Shown: piece by piece, positions 35,875-43,886 of the stretch
Position numbering within the stretch: the stretch's first letter is position 1
How the letters are laid out: every line of letters starts with the position of its first letter
Assembly: GCA_027622655.1 (NCBI GenBank)
Contig: JAQBYI010000002.1
Location: 34,833 to 98,832, forward strand
Direction: 5' to 3'
Length of the DNA: 64,000 nt
Origin: Gemmatimonadota bacterium
GTDB lineage: Bacteria > Gemmatimonadota > Gemmatimonadetes > Gemmatimonadales > Gemmatimonadaceae
The notes under the pieces: model-generated
What the model was told of the DNA's origin: nothing
Database searches by the model: none
The model's input: the letters and a program-made list of their open reading frames with translations, nothing else
Made by a program: the position numbers and the translations under genes

Positions 35875-36705
35875 TCAGGCCGCCGCGGTTCCTGCGGGGC
35901 GGCGTCGCATTTGCATCCATACCACGCCGCCGATAAGAAACGCGAGCCCGATAGCCTGTGCCATGGTGAACGGTCCGAAGAAGCGGTCGTCCTTCGCGCG
36001 AAACACTTCCACGATGATCCGTTCGGCTCCCGCCAGCACGCAGTACGCGCCAAAGAGCCAGCCGGCGGCGTGCCGATGCCCGCGCAGTCGCCAGAGCACC
36101 GCGAACATGGCCATTCCCATCGCCACTTCGAACAGCTGCGTCGGATAAACCCCGACCACATCTGTCGGAGCGAGTCCTTCGAGTCCGCTCTGTGAAAACT
36201 CGTTTGTGAGGTTCTGCACGGTGGACGGCGGCGCTCCCTCGGGGAATCGCACCGCGAATCGACTCATCCATGCGCGCCCATAGTCGTCGCCCACTGCCCA
36301 GCAGCCGGTGCGGCCAACGGCGTACGCTGCCGCGAGCGCGGGCGCGGACGCGTCGCTGATCTGCGTGAAGCTGAGCTTCTTGATGCGCATCCAGCCGTAC
36401 GTCGCGAGAATGCCGCCGATGAGTCCGCCCCAAAACACGAAGCCGGCGCGAGCCGCGAGCGCCGACGGGTCTTTCGTCAGGATCGCGTAGTAGATCTTGC
36501 CGCCAAGCAGCCCGCCGATCACTGCGGCGATGACCATGTCCGGCATCACGTCCGCGTCCTGCCCGCGTTGTGTGAGTACCGACTGCGCCACCACCTGGGC
36601 AATCAGGAACGCGCCGAGCATCGCTATGCCGAATCCGGTGAGCGGAAGCGGACCGAGCTGGAGGACAAACGGGTGATGAACGATCGACGTGACGGCTTCT
36701 TCCAT
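35875..36705 (-). CDS. Lgt-family membrane protein (divergent prolipoprotein diacylglyceryl transferase)
   Basis: 276 aa from ATG 36705. Seven hydrophobic helices and family motifs are present: F-V-F-W-G-G-L-I-G-G, V-G-R-T-G-C-W-A-V-G-D-D-Y-G and R-I-I-V-E-V-F-R. Lgt transfers diacylglycerol to the lipobox Cys of prolipoproteins. Compared with E. coli Lgt, the conserved His103 of S-x-H-G-G is Trp here, and R-x-G-N-F-x-N-G-E is R-T-G-C-W-A-V-G-D, so Asn146 and Glu151 are not conserved; the late Arg/Glu pair remains. It may be a divergent Lgt or a paralogue with another substrate. It follows tsaD by 8 bp. Confidence 0.75.
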   Translation of the reverse strand: MEEAVTSIVHHPFVLQLGPLPLTGFGIAMLGAFLIAQVVAQSVLTQRGQDADVMPDMVIAAVIGGLLGGKIYYAILTKDPSALAARAGFVFWGGLIGGILATYGWMRIKKLSFTQISDASAPALAAAYAVGRTGCWAVGDDYGRAWMSRFAVRFPEGAPPSTVQNLTNEFSQSGLEGLAPTDVVGVYPTQLFEVAMGMAMFAVLWRLRGHRHAAGWLFGAYCVLAGAERIIVEVFRAKDDRFFGPFTMAQAIGLAFLIGGVVWMQMRRRPAGTAAA

Positions 36706-36713
36706 TCCCAATT

Positions 36714-37787
36714 CTATGCGTTGACCGCGTCCGACGGCATCAGTCCGGGCAAGTCGAGCGTTGCGTACGCGTTGAGGTCGGCGCCGGAGCGCTCCCCCCG
36801 ACCGAGGCGAAAGAGCGCCGCCCTGGCGATCATCGCGGCGTTGTCGGTCGCGAGCCGCGGGCTCGGCGCGTGTACTGTGGCGCCCGCGCCAAGCGTAGCG
36901 ATTGCTCTCGCCCGTACGCGTTCGACAAGCGCCCGATTGCACGCCACGCCACCGCCGAGCACAATCCTCGGTCGCGCGTGCGCGCTGGCCGCCCGAACGG
37001 CTTTTTCGGCCAGCGTAGCCACCAGCGCGTCCTGAAACGCGCGCGCCAGATGTGGGCGGGCCTCTTCGATTTCTCCGTCCGACTCAGCCTTGCGTACGGC
37101 GAGCAGCACCGCCGTCTTCAGTCCGCTGAACGAAAGATCGTAGTAGTCCGCGTCCCCAAGCCGCTGGCCGGCGTTCAGCATCGGCCTCGCGAACCGGTAC
37201 CGCGTCGGGTCGCCGGTCGCGGCGAGCTCCTCGACATGCCGCCCACCGGGATACGGAAGGCCGAGCAGCTTCGCGACCTTGTCGAACGCCTCGCCGGCCG
37301 CATCGTCGCGAGTCGCACCGAGGAGTCGATACTCACCCCAAGCGGGCACGTCGAGGAGCAGCGTGTGGCCGCCGCTGACCAGCAGCGCGGTGAACGGCGG
37401 TGCCGCCGCGGCATCTTCGAGTTCGGTCGCGAAGAGATGGCCTTCCATGTGGTGGACGCCGAGCACCGGAACGCCGAGCGACGCTGCGAGCGCTTTTGCG
37501 AACGACACGCCCACCAGGAGCGCTCCCACAAGGCCCGGCGCATTCGTGACGGCAATCGCGTCGATCTCCTCGGCGCGCACGCCGGCGTCGTCGAGCGCAC
37601 GGCGCACAACAGGCGCAATGGCCGTCAGATGCGCCCGCGATGCGATTTCGGGCACCACGCCGCCGAACACTCGGTGCACGTCCTGCGACAGAATGACGAG
37701 CGAGCGAAGTGTTGGCCGGTCACCGCTTCCGTCTACGACCGCCGCCGACGTCTCGTCGCACGATGTCTCGATGCCGAGGACGCGCAC
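36714..37787 (-). CDS. tsaD: tRNA N6-adenosine threonylcarbamoyltransferase TsaD
   Basis: 357 aa. L-G-I-E-T-S-C-D-E-T-S at the N-terminus, the metal-binding H-H-M-E-G-H, the ATP loop L-L-V-S-G-G-H-T and V-L-G-G-G-V-A-C-N define TsaD (Kae1/YgjD). With TsaB and TsaE it places t6A at position 37 of ANN-decoding tRNAs. Length is normal. It sits between tlpA (7 bp upstream) and the Lgt-like gene (8 bp downstream) in a compact minus-strand operon. Confidence 0.96.
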   Translation of the reverse strand: MRVLGIETSCDETSAAVVDGSGDRPTLRSLVILSQDVHRVFGGVVPEIASRAHLTAIAPVVRRALDDAGVRAEEIDAIAVTNAPGLVGALLVGVSFAKALAASLGVPVLGVHHMEGHLFATELEDAAAAPPFTALLVSGGHTLLLDVPAWGEYRLLGATRDDAAGEAFDKVAKLLGLPYPGGRHVEELAATGDPTRYRFARPMLNAGQRLGDADYYDLSFSGLKTAVLLAVRKAESDGEIEEARPHLARAFQDALVATLAEKAVRAASAHARPRIVLGGGVACNRALVERVRARAIATLGAGATVHAPSPRLATDNAAMIARAALFRLGRGERSGADLNAYATLDLPGLMPSDAVNA

Positions 37788-37794
37788 GCGCTCC

Positions 37795-38349
37795 CTACTC
37801 GGGCGATTCCGCGATCAGTTCGCGGAGAAGCGCACGCTGGTTGTCCACAGTCCACGACGAACCGATTAGCCGACGTCGCACCACACCTTGGCGGTCGATC
37901 AGGAACGTCTCAGGCACTCCAGACGTCTGGTAGCTGTCCCGAATTCTCCCCGACACGTCGTACAGAATTTCGAACGACAGCCCCATCTCCGTACGGAACT
38001 CCCGGATCGCGTTCGTCATGCCGGGGTTGTTGATACTGATGGCGACTACAGCAAGCCCTTCAGGGCCCAGCTCGCGATGCAGGCGCTCGATGCGTGGCAT
38101 TTCCTCGCGGCACGGGGCGCACCACGTGGCCCAGATGTTGAGCAGAATCGGCTTGCCCTTGTACGCCGCGATGCTGATCGCGACCGTTGGTTCACCCGAG
38201 TCCGGCACTGCAAGCGCGGAAAAATCCGGGGCTGGCGCACCCGGGCCGATGATCTTTACTCCGCTGGATGTCAGCGTCGCGGTCACGAGGAGCGCGCCCA
38301 GCGCCAAGACGATGCCACCGACGATGGCCCACTGCCGCTTCGCGCTCAT
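37795..38349 (-). CDS. TlpA/ResA-like membrane-anchored thioredoxin
   Basis: 184 aa. An N-terminal signal anchor (~7-28) is followed by a thioredoxin fold with the active site W-A-T-W-C-A-P-C-R-E and a cis-Pro region S-G-V-P-E-T-F-L-I-D. The proteins of this group act outside the inner membrane as thiol-disulfide reductants, for instance in cytochrome c maturation. The multihaem-type apparatus is not in this window, though a cytochrome c-FTR1 fusion lies 2 kb away. It overlaps rpe by 4 bp. Confidence 0.9.
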   Translation of the reverse strand: MSAKRQWAIVGGIVLALGALLVTATLTSSGVKIIGPGAPAPDFSALAVPDSGEPTVAISIAAYKGKPILLNIWATWCAPCREEMPRIERLHRELGPEGLAVVAISINNPGMTNAIREFRTEMGLSFEILYDVSGRIRDSYQTSGVPETFLIDRQGVVRRRLIGSSWTVDNQRALLRELIAESPE

Positions 38350-39020
38350 GCCTGCTCCGCGCAGCGCGCGCGAATTGCCCGAATCTCAGCAGCCGGATCC
38401 GCTGCGCTGAACACGGCGTTTCCAGCGACGAACGTGTCCGCCCCGGCGCGCCAGCATGCGGTGATGGTGTCGCGCGTCACACCACCGTCCACTTCGAGTG
38501 CGGCCCTGCTGCCGGCTTCGTCGAGAAGCGCGCGCGCGCGGGCGATTTTTCCCACACTCGACGGGATGAACTTCTGTCCACCGTATCCTGGATTCACGCT
38601 CATGATGAGAAGAAGGTCGAGGTTGTCCATCACGTCGCGAAGCGCTTCTACGGGCGTGCCCGGATTAACTACAGCGCCGGCCTTGCAGCCGAGTTCTCTG
38701 ATGCGCGCGAGTTGGCGGTTCAGATGCGGCGCCGTCTCTACGTGGATGGTCAGCGTGTCGGCGCCTGCGGCGGCGAAGCTGTCGAAGTACTTCTCCGGCT
38801 CCACGACTATCAGATGTACATCGAGCGGGAGTTTGGTGAGGCGCTTGCAAGTCTCGATGATCTTTGCGCCGAATGTCAGGTTGGGCACGAACACGCCGTC
38901 CATGACGTCCACGTGCAACCAATCGGCTCCGCCCGCTTCGATCATTGACAGTTGCTCGGCCAATCGACCGATGTCGGCCGCGAGCAATGACGGTGCGATA
39001 CGAACCTTGCGGGCTGTCAC
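38346..39020 (-). CDS. rpe: ribulose-phosphate 3-epimerase
   Basis: 224 aa, GTG start overlapping the rsmB stop by one base. I-A-P-S-L-L-A-A-D near the N-terminus, W-L-H-V-D-V-M-D-G, V-N-P-G-Y-G-G-Q-K-F and L-E-V-D-G-G-V are the TIM-barrel and metal-site motifs of Rpe. It interconverts ribulose-5-phosphate and xylulose-5-phosphate in the pentose phosphate pathway. The rsmB-rpe neighbourhood is common in bacteria. Confidence 0.95.
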   Translation of the reverse strand: MTARKVRIAPSLLAADIGRLAEQLSMIEAGGADWLHVDVMDGVFVPNLTFGAKIIETCKRLTKLPLDVHLIVVEPEKYFDSFAAAGADTLTIHVETAPHLNRQLARIRELGCKAGAVVNPGTPVEALRDVMDNLDLLLIMSVNPGYGGQKFIPSSVGKIARARALLDEAGSRAALEVDGGVTRDTITACWRAGADTFVAGNAVFSAADPAAEIRAIRARCAEQA

Positions 39021-40369
39021 TATGCGTCCCTGCGGCGGAGCCGCGCGGCAAAGGCGCCGTCGGCGCCGTGCAATTGCGGCAATACACGGAGGCGGCCGGC
39101 ATCGAGCACGGCGGCAGGTACTGTGCCTGCGGGAGGTGGTTCGAGCGTGAATTCGTCGTGCTCGCCCAGGAACGCCTCGACTTGTGCGTCGTTCTCTTCC
39201 TGCTCAAGCGAGCACGTGCTGTAGACGAGCAATCCGCCCGGTGCCACGATCTGTGCGGCCGACTCAAGTAGCGTGCGCTGTACGGCGGCCATGACCGCGA
39301 GGTCGCTTGGCTTGATACGCCAGCGCGCGTCGGGATGCCGGCGGAACGTCCCGGTTCCGGTGCAAGGCGCGTCGAGAAGCACCGCGTCCATTGGGCGCAC
39401 CGCCGGAAAACGCGCGTCGGCGGCGATCGCGTGGACGTTTGGCAGATCCATCCGCCGAAGCGACTCGGCCAGCCTGGCCAGCGTTGCGACCGAGGCATCC
39501 GACGCGGCTACAATTCGCGCGTCGCGCGCCAGTTCGAACGTCTTTCCGCCCGGTGCTGCACAGAGATCAGCGACCGTCATTCCGGGAGCGATCGCCGCGT
39601 AGCGGCTCACCATTGTGGCAGCTGGATCCTGCACGAAGCAATGCCCGCTCTTGAACGCCTCTATCGTGGCGAGCGAAACGCCGTGTTGTAGCGCCAGACT
39701 CGATGGGGAGAGTGCTGGTTCGAATGTTTGAACGCCCGCATCGTCGAGCATTGCTTCGAGCTGCTCGCGCACGACGCCCATAGGACGCAGAATCGTGTGC
39801 GCTTCCGAGTTGTTCGTTTCCAGAAGGCGCGTTGTAGCGTCTGCGCCCCACCGTGCCACCCAGCGGGCGATGAGCCAGCGGGGATGCGAATGAGTGAGCG
39901 CCATCGCGTCGAGCGGGTCGGGCGGAGTCGATGGCTCGAGTGCATCGCGTTCGCGGTCAACGCGGCGAAGCACGGCGTTCGCCAACTTGCTCGCTCCTAG
40001 CCCGGCGGCCGCCTTGGCCTGCTCGACCGTCTGTGCGATGGCAGCGTACGCCGGCACGCTTCCCATGAAAGCGAGTTGGGTGACGCCCAACCGAAGGAGG
40101 TCGCATAGGTCCGGGTGGAGCCGGCCAAGGCCACCGCGTACCCGCTCGCTCAACACGGCGTCAATCCAGTTGCGGCGCCGCAGCGTCACGTACGTCAGTT
40201 CTTGAAGCCAGCGCCGATCCCGCGTGTCGAGTTCGGCTGCGGCTGAGTCGATGGCACTGTCGAGCATGCCGCCGGCGCGCACATCCCGCATCACCCGGAC
40301 GGCCGCAACACGGGCCGGCGTTATGGCACTTCGGGGCCCGGCGACGACGCGTGTCTGGAAGTCAGCCAT
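39020..40369 (-). CDS. rsmB: 16S rRNA (cytosine-C5) methyltransferase RsmB
   Basis: 449 aa. The N-terminal ~140 residues are a NusB-like RNA-binding domain (D-R-R-W-L-Q-E-L-T-Y, L-R-L-G-V-T-Q-L). The SAM domain follows with V-A-D-L-C-A-A-P-G-G-K-T, D-A-P-C-T-G-T-G-T-F-R-R and Y-S-T-C-S-L-E-Q-E-E-N, which hold the two catalytic cysteines. It methylates C967 of 16S rRNA. It is the first gene of the run rsmB-rpe-tlpA-tsaD-lgt-like. A TATCTT box (40383-40378) lies eight bases before the ATG, so the mRNA has almost no leader. The other ~220 bp up to 40605 show nothing besides the lipoprotein promoter. Confidence 0.93.
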   Translation of the reverse strand: MADFQTRVVAGPRSAITPARVAAVRVMRDVRAGGMLDSAIDSAAAELDTRDRRWLQELTYVTLRRRNWIDAVLSERVRGGLGRLHPDLCDLLRLGVTQLAFMGSVPAYAAIAQTVEQAKAAAGLGASKLANAVLRRVDRERDALEPSTPPDPLDAMALTHSHPRWLIARWVARWGADATTRLLETNNSEAHTILRPMGVVREQLEAMLDDAGVQTFEPALSPSSLALQHGVSLATIEAFKSGHCFVQDPAATMVSRYAAIAPGMTVADLCAAPGGKTFELARDARIVAASDASVATLARLAESLRRMDLPNVHAIAADARFPAVRPMDAVLLDAPCTGTGTFRRHPDARWRIKPSDLAVMAAVQRTLLESAAQIVAPGGLLVYSTCSLEQEENDAQVEAFLGEHDEFTLEPPPAGTVPAAVLDAGRLRVLPQLHGADGAFAARLRRRDA

Positions 40370-40537
40370 TGGGCCGAAAGATAGCCCGGTAGACCGGGGT
40401 CCGGAGCCAGCGGCCCAGCCCCCCGAACGAAACCCGCGACCCGCTGCGGCGGCCTCCAGTTACTACCCGGGCGTTCGAAACGTCTAGTGGTGTGCAGCAC
40501 CACAGGTTTCGGTTTGTGCCGAAGCGTGAGCTGCGCG

Positions 40538-40566
40538 TTGCCGACGCCCGGTCGAGGCGCGATATT
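40538..40566 (+). promoter_or_regulatory. possible promoter of the broken lipoprotein gene
   Basis: TTGCCG (40538-40543), 17 bases, GATATT (40561-40566; TATTTT overlaps two bases later). The start codon at 40606 has CGGAG five bases upstream. Confidence 0.3.
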
Positions 40567-40605
40567 TTTACCCCACGGACGATCTTAAATCCGCACGGAG
40601 TCCCG

Positions 40606-41943
40606 ATGCCCGGTCGCATGAAGACGTCACCTGTTACCGCTGCCGCTTGCATGGCGCTGGCCGTCATGGCAGCGGCGTGCAATCCTGACGGCGCGACGAC
40701 CGGCCCGTCGGGTCTGGGTTCGAAGGATTTTGCTGCGAACCTCCGGCTCGTTTCGGGCGACCAGCAGAACGGTGCTATCAGGGCGTCGCTTAAGGACCCA
40801 TTATAGTTGTTCGTGTCGTTGATGCCGGCGGGCAGCCAGTGCAGGGTGCCGCAGTGGCGTTCAGCGTCCGATCAGGCGGCGGCTCGATCAATCCCGCGGC
40901 GAACATCTCCGACGCGAATGGACTGGTGTCGTCGCTCTGGACCATGGGATCGTCGCTTGGCGCGGGCAAGGCCGTGGCAATCCTGACCAACAACTTCGTA
41001 CTCGACAGCGCAACTTTTACCGCGACCGCCACCGCTGGCCCGGTTTCAGTGTTCACGCTGGTCGCTGGAAACAATCAAACGACGAATGCCACCCGAAGTT
41101 CGCTCGCCGGCACGACGTCCTCGTCAGACGCCACCGCCGTTTCGCCACCCGCGGTCAACAGGTGCTTCCAGCGCTGGATCTGCGACCGCGCGATCCCGAG
41201 CTCCCGGCTCAACTCCGCCGCCGTGACCTCACCGCGCAGGATCCGCTCGATCTGCTCCCGCTTGAACTCCGCCGAATACCGCCTGTACGACCCCCGCCGT
41301 TCCACCGCCATCGTTCCCATCCTCCGCCTCCTCGATTATGAAAGTGTATCCCACGCGAGGTGCCTCGGCGAATTGGGGAGCACTACAGGCAGGCACGTGG
41401 GTCGCAATCGCAGCGCCTCCGTCACTGTTCTCCAAAGTCAGCACGGGGCGCGCGCATGCATGCGGTATGCCTCGTTTCGATCCCACGACGTTGCCAGGTT
41501 CGCAGCAGGTCCGTTGTTGGGGCCTGAACAACTCCGGCCAAGTTGGCAACGGCACCATTGTCAACGCGCTTGTTCCGACAGCGGTCACCATGGGCGCCAC
41601 CCGATTCTACTCGGCAACGGTCGTCACCGGTGCGGCGCACTCGTGTGGGCTCGATGCTACCGGCGCTGCCTACTGTTGGGGGCGGAATACCTCGGGCGAG
41701 CTGGGCACGGGAGTGGCGAGCGCCTCAAGCAACGTCCCGGTGGCCGTGACTGGCGGACTCATATTCCGCTCACTCAGCCTGGGAGAAAACTTTACCTGCG
41801 GAGTCACGGGTGCGCCCGGCACGTCATCGCAGGTCGTCGGCACGATCTATTGCTGGGGCAACAACCAGTTCGGCCAGCTCGGAACGGGCAATGCGACGTC
41901 GATTCTGGCGCCGACTGCGGGCCGAGTGCTAGGACAGCCCTGA
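40606..41943 (+). pseudogene. lipoprotein with Ig-like domain and RCC1 repeats, disrupted by frameshift and IS fragment
   Basis: The start (ATG 40606 or 40618) opens a lipoprotein signal peptide with lipobox A-A-A-C. A Big_1-like Ig domain follows, but the frame breaks at 40797-40800: S-L-K-D-P-L-stop in frame 1, while I-V-V-R-V-V-D-A-G-G-Q-P-V continues in frame 3 (one C missing). After ~41097 the sequence is replaced by a ~240-bp IS3-like fragment. It resumes at ~41338 with RCC1 repeats (S-T-G-R-A-H-A-C-G, C-W-G-L-N-N-S-G-Q-V-G-N-G, Y-C-W-G-R-N-T-S-G-E-L-G-T-G, Y-C-W-G-N-N-Q-F-G-Q-L-G) to the TGA at 41943. Such proteins are probably surface-displayed propellers. The remaining pieces cannot make it. 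Confidence 0.8.
41075..41337 (-). mobile_element. IS3-like insertion sequence fragment (5' end with start of orfA)
   Basis: On the minus strand GAGGAGGCGGAGG precedes an ATG at 41320 for an 81-codon ORF. Its first ~73 residues are a transposase OrfA-type HTH: R-R-Y-S-A-E-F-K-R-E-Q-I-E-R, A-A-E-L-S-R-E-L-G-I-A-R-S, Q-R-W-K-H-L-L. Homology stops after P-A-S-E-L-R (about base 41098), where the host lipoprotein sequence takes over and gives a chance stop at 41075. The rest of orfA, orfB and the right end are missing. The left end probably lies near GTGGGATACACTTTCAT just upstream (41335-41352). Confidence 0.7.
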
Positions 41944-41966
41944 CGCTGACCAGCCAATTGTGATGG

Positions 41967-42006
41967 AAAAAGGAGGGGCCGCCCTGTCGCGGCCCCTCTT
42001 CTTTGT
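41967..42006. terminator. bidirectional rho-independent terminator
   Basis: GGAGGGGCCGC (41972-41982), a short loop and GCGGCCCCTC (41988-41997) form a strong stem. It is flanked by TTCTTTGTT on plus and by TTTTTCC on minus. It ends both the lipoprotein pseudogene (+) and the yebC...fmt operon (-). Confidence 0.8.
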
Positions 42007-42011
42007 TGTGA

Positions 42012-42968
42012 CTAGGCTTCGACCGCCGGCGGCCCCAGCACGTCGCCCACGGCAACGCCACGCCCACGGGCCCAGTCTCCGGCCCGTTGTCGCTTTCGGC
42101 CCGCAACGTGCACCTCCTGCACCCGCAGCGCCCCGTCGCCGCAGGCCACCAGCAAGCCATCGTCGCCTGCCGCGATCACGGTGCCCACGGGAACGGCTAC
42201 CGCCGGAGTATCGACGGCCATCGCTCCGAACAGACGAACTTCGGTGGTGCCCCGCATCGTCCAGGCGCCGGGTTTGGGATCGTAGGCGCGAACGACTCGT
42301 TCGGCGATCTCCGCCGAGCCCGTCCAGTCCACCATGGCATGATCGCGCGCGATCTTCCTTGCGTATGTGGCCTTCGTCTCGTCCTGGGGCTGCTCGATAG
42401 CGCCGCCGAGTTCGACGAGCGCCAGGGCCGTTACAATCGCTTCCGCGCCCAGCTCGGCGAGTCGGAGCTGTAGTTCGCCGCCGGTTTCGTCGGGAAGGAT
42501 GTCAACCCGAAGGGTGAGGATCACCGGGCCGGCATCGAGTTCCGGGACCATGCGCATGATCGACACGCCGGTTTCCGTACGCCCGTCTCGAATCGCAGCC
42601 TGAATCGGCGCCGCACCGCGATACAGCGGGAGCAGCGACGCGTGAATGTTGAGCGTCCCGAGGCGGGGAAGGTCGATGACCTCTTTCGGAAGGATGTGGC
42701 CATACGCCACGACCACCGACACGTCCGGCCAGAGCGCTCGCATAGACGCAACGAATTCCTCGCCGCGCGGGCGATCCGGCTGCAGCACGGGAATCGCTTC
42801 TTCGAGTGCCACCACCTTCACCGGTGAGGCGTCGAGCGTCGAACGACCTCGTCCACTTCGCGGGCGGTCGGGCTGGGTGACCACGCCGACCACCTCGTGC
42901 CCCTCGCCAATGAGTGCACGCAGCGGCGCCGTCGCAAAATCCGGTGTCCCCCAAAAGAGAACGCGCAC
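42012..42968 (-). CDS. fmt: methionyl-tRNA formyltransferase
   Basis: 318 aa, GTG start overlapping the def stop by one base. F-W-G-T-P-D-F-A at the N-terminus, the formyl-transfer motif S-L-L-P-L-Y-R-G-A-A-P-I and D-A-G-P-V-I are the Fmt signature; the C-terminal OB-like domain ends at G-P-P-A-V-E-A. It formylates Met-tRNAi with 10-formyl-THF. It is last in the operon, just before a strong terminator. Confidence 0.96.
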   Translation of the reverse strand: MRVLFWGTPDFATAPLRALIGEGHEVVGVVTQPDRPRSGRGRSTLDASPVKVVALEEAIPVLQPDRPRGEEFVASMRALWPDVSVVVAYGHILPKEVIDLPRLGTLNIHASLLPLYRGAAPIQAAIRDGRTETGVSIMRMVPELDAGPVILTLRVDILPDETGGELQLRLAELGAEAIVTALALVELGGAIEQPQDETKATYARKIARDHAMVDWTGSAEIAERVVRAYDPKPGAWTMRGTTEVRLFGAMAVDTPAVAVPVGTVIAAGDDGLLVACGDGALRVQEVHVAGRKRQRAGDWARGRGVAVGDVLGPPAVEA

Positions 42969-43522
42969 TAGAGGCGCCCTGAGATGTCGCCATCATTGTG
43001 AACACCCGGCGTCAGAATGCGGAGCAGAGCAGGGTATTTCGCTTTCTCCTCATCCCAGACAGCCATCGCCTTCCGCTTCTTCAGAAAGCTGAGGTAGTCA
43101 ATAAACAACTTGCCGTGCAGGTGGTCGATCTCATGCTGCAGGCAGACGCCGAATAGTTCGCGGCCCTCAACTTCGAACTCCTTGCCGTCGGTTCCGGTCG
43201 CGCGAACCACAACGTGCGCTGCTCGAATGACGTCACCGAAAACTTCAGGTATCGAGAGGCAGCCTTCCTCCCACTTGAGTTCGCCCTCTCGGAGGATGAT
43301 CTCGGGGTTGATCAAGACCCACTTTTCATCCTCGACTTGGGCGACCGCCATTCGCTCAGTGCGGCCGACCTGAGGAGCGGCGAGACCTACGCCTTCGGCG
43401 GCATGCATCGTCTCGAACATGTCGTTGGCGAGTCGCACCAGCTCGGGCGTAATCGTGACAACGGGGATCGTCTCCTGTCGCAGCACTGGCGAGCCGAGGA
43501 CGTGAATCGGCAGCACCGCCAT
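42968..43522 (-). CDS. def: peptide deformylase
   Basis: 184 aa from ATG 43522. All three motifs are present: G-V-G-L-A-A-P-Q-V-G, E-G-C-L-S-I-P-E (Cys ligand) and Q-H-E-I-D-H-L (His-Glu-His). It removes the N-formyl group from new proteins, paired with fmt downstream. The longer ORF to 43678 would cover the end of yajC and is not used. It lies 4 bp after yajC. Confidence 0.96.
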   Translation of the reverse strand: MAVLPIHVLGSPVLRQETIPVVTITPELVRLANDMFETMHAAEGVGLAAPQVGRTERMAVAQVEDEKWVLINPEIILREGELKWEEGCLSIPEVFGDVIRAAHVVVRATGTDGKEFEVEGRELFGVCLQHEIDHLHGKLFIDYLSFLKKRKAMAVWDEEKAKYPALLRILTPGVHNDGDISGRL

Positions 43523-43526
43523 GTGA

Positions 43527-43886
43527 TCAAGCCGTGGTGCTGGGCCGGCCGACGCGCACGATTCGCCCGCGCTCGACGACCACTTTCGATTCGCCCGTGC
43601 GAATGGTGACGCGATCGCCCATGGAACCACTCGGCTTGCCGTCGGTGATCGTTTCCTTGATGTGGATGACCTCGCCAATCAGGCCGCCGGCCGTGAAGAC
43701 CTCGTCGCCCTTGGTCATCGCCATCAGCGACGCCTCGAGCAGCTTCTGCTGCTTTCGCTGTGGCCGGAGCACGATGAAGTAGAAAATCGCAATGATGACG
43801 GCGATCTGTACAAAGAACACCATCGACGACGGGCCGCCCGGGGCCGGGGCTGGCGCCTGCAGGAGCAGCGCGGGAAAAACAGGCAT
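43527..43886 (-). CDS. yajC: preprotein translocase accessory subunit YajC
   Basis: 119 aa from ATG 43886, in TGATG overlap with the tgt stop. One membrane helix (V-F-F-V-Q-I-A-V-I-I-A-I-F-Y-F) is followed by R-P-Q-R-K-Q-Q-K and the small beta domain with K-G-D-E-V-F-T-A-G-G-L-I-G-E-V. YajC associates with SecDF at the inner membrane. As in E. coli it follows tgt, but secD and secF are not next to it; def-fmt follow instead. Confidence 0.93.
   Translation of the reverse strand: MPVFPALLLQAPAPAPGGPSSMVFFVQIAVIIAIFYFIVLRPQRKQQKLLEASLMAMTKGDEVFTAGGLIGEVIHIKETITDGKPSGSMGDRVTIRTGESKVVVERGRIVRVGRPSTTA

Noticed and set aside
40839..41963. 374-codon ORF running through the IS fragment
   Set aside because: It fuses the Ig-like frame to antisense transposase and the wrong frame of the RCC1 repeats; it is an accidental open frame.
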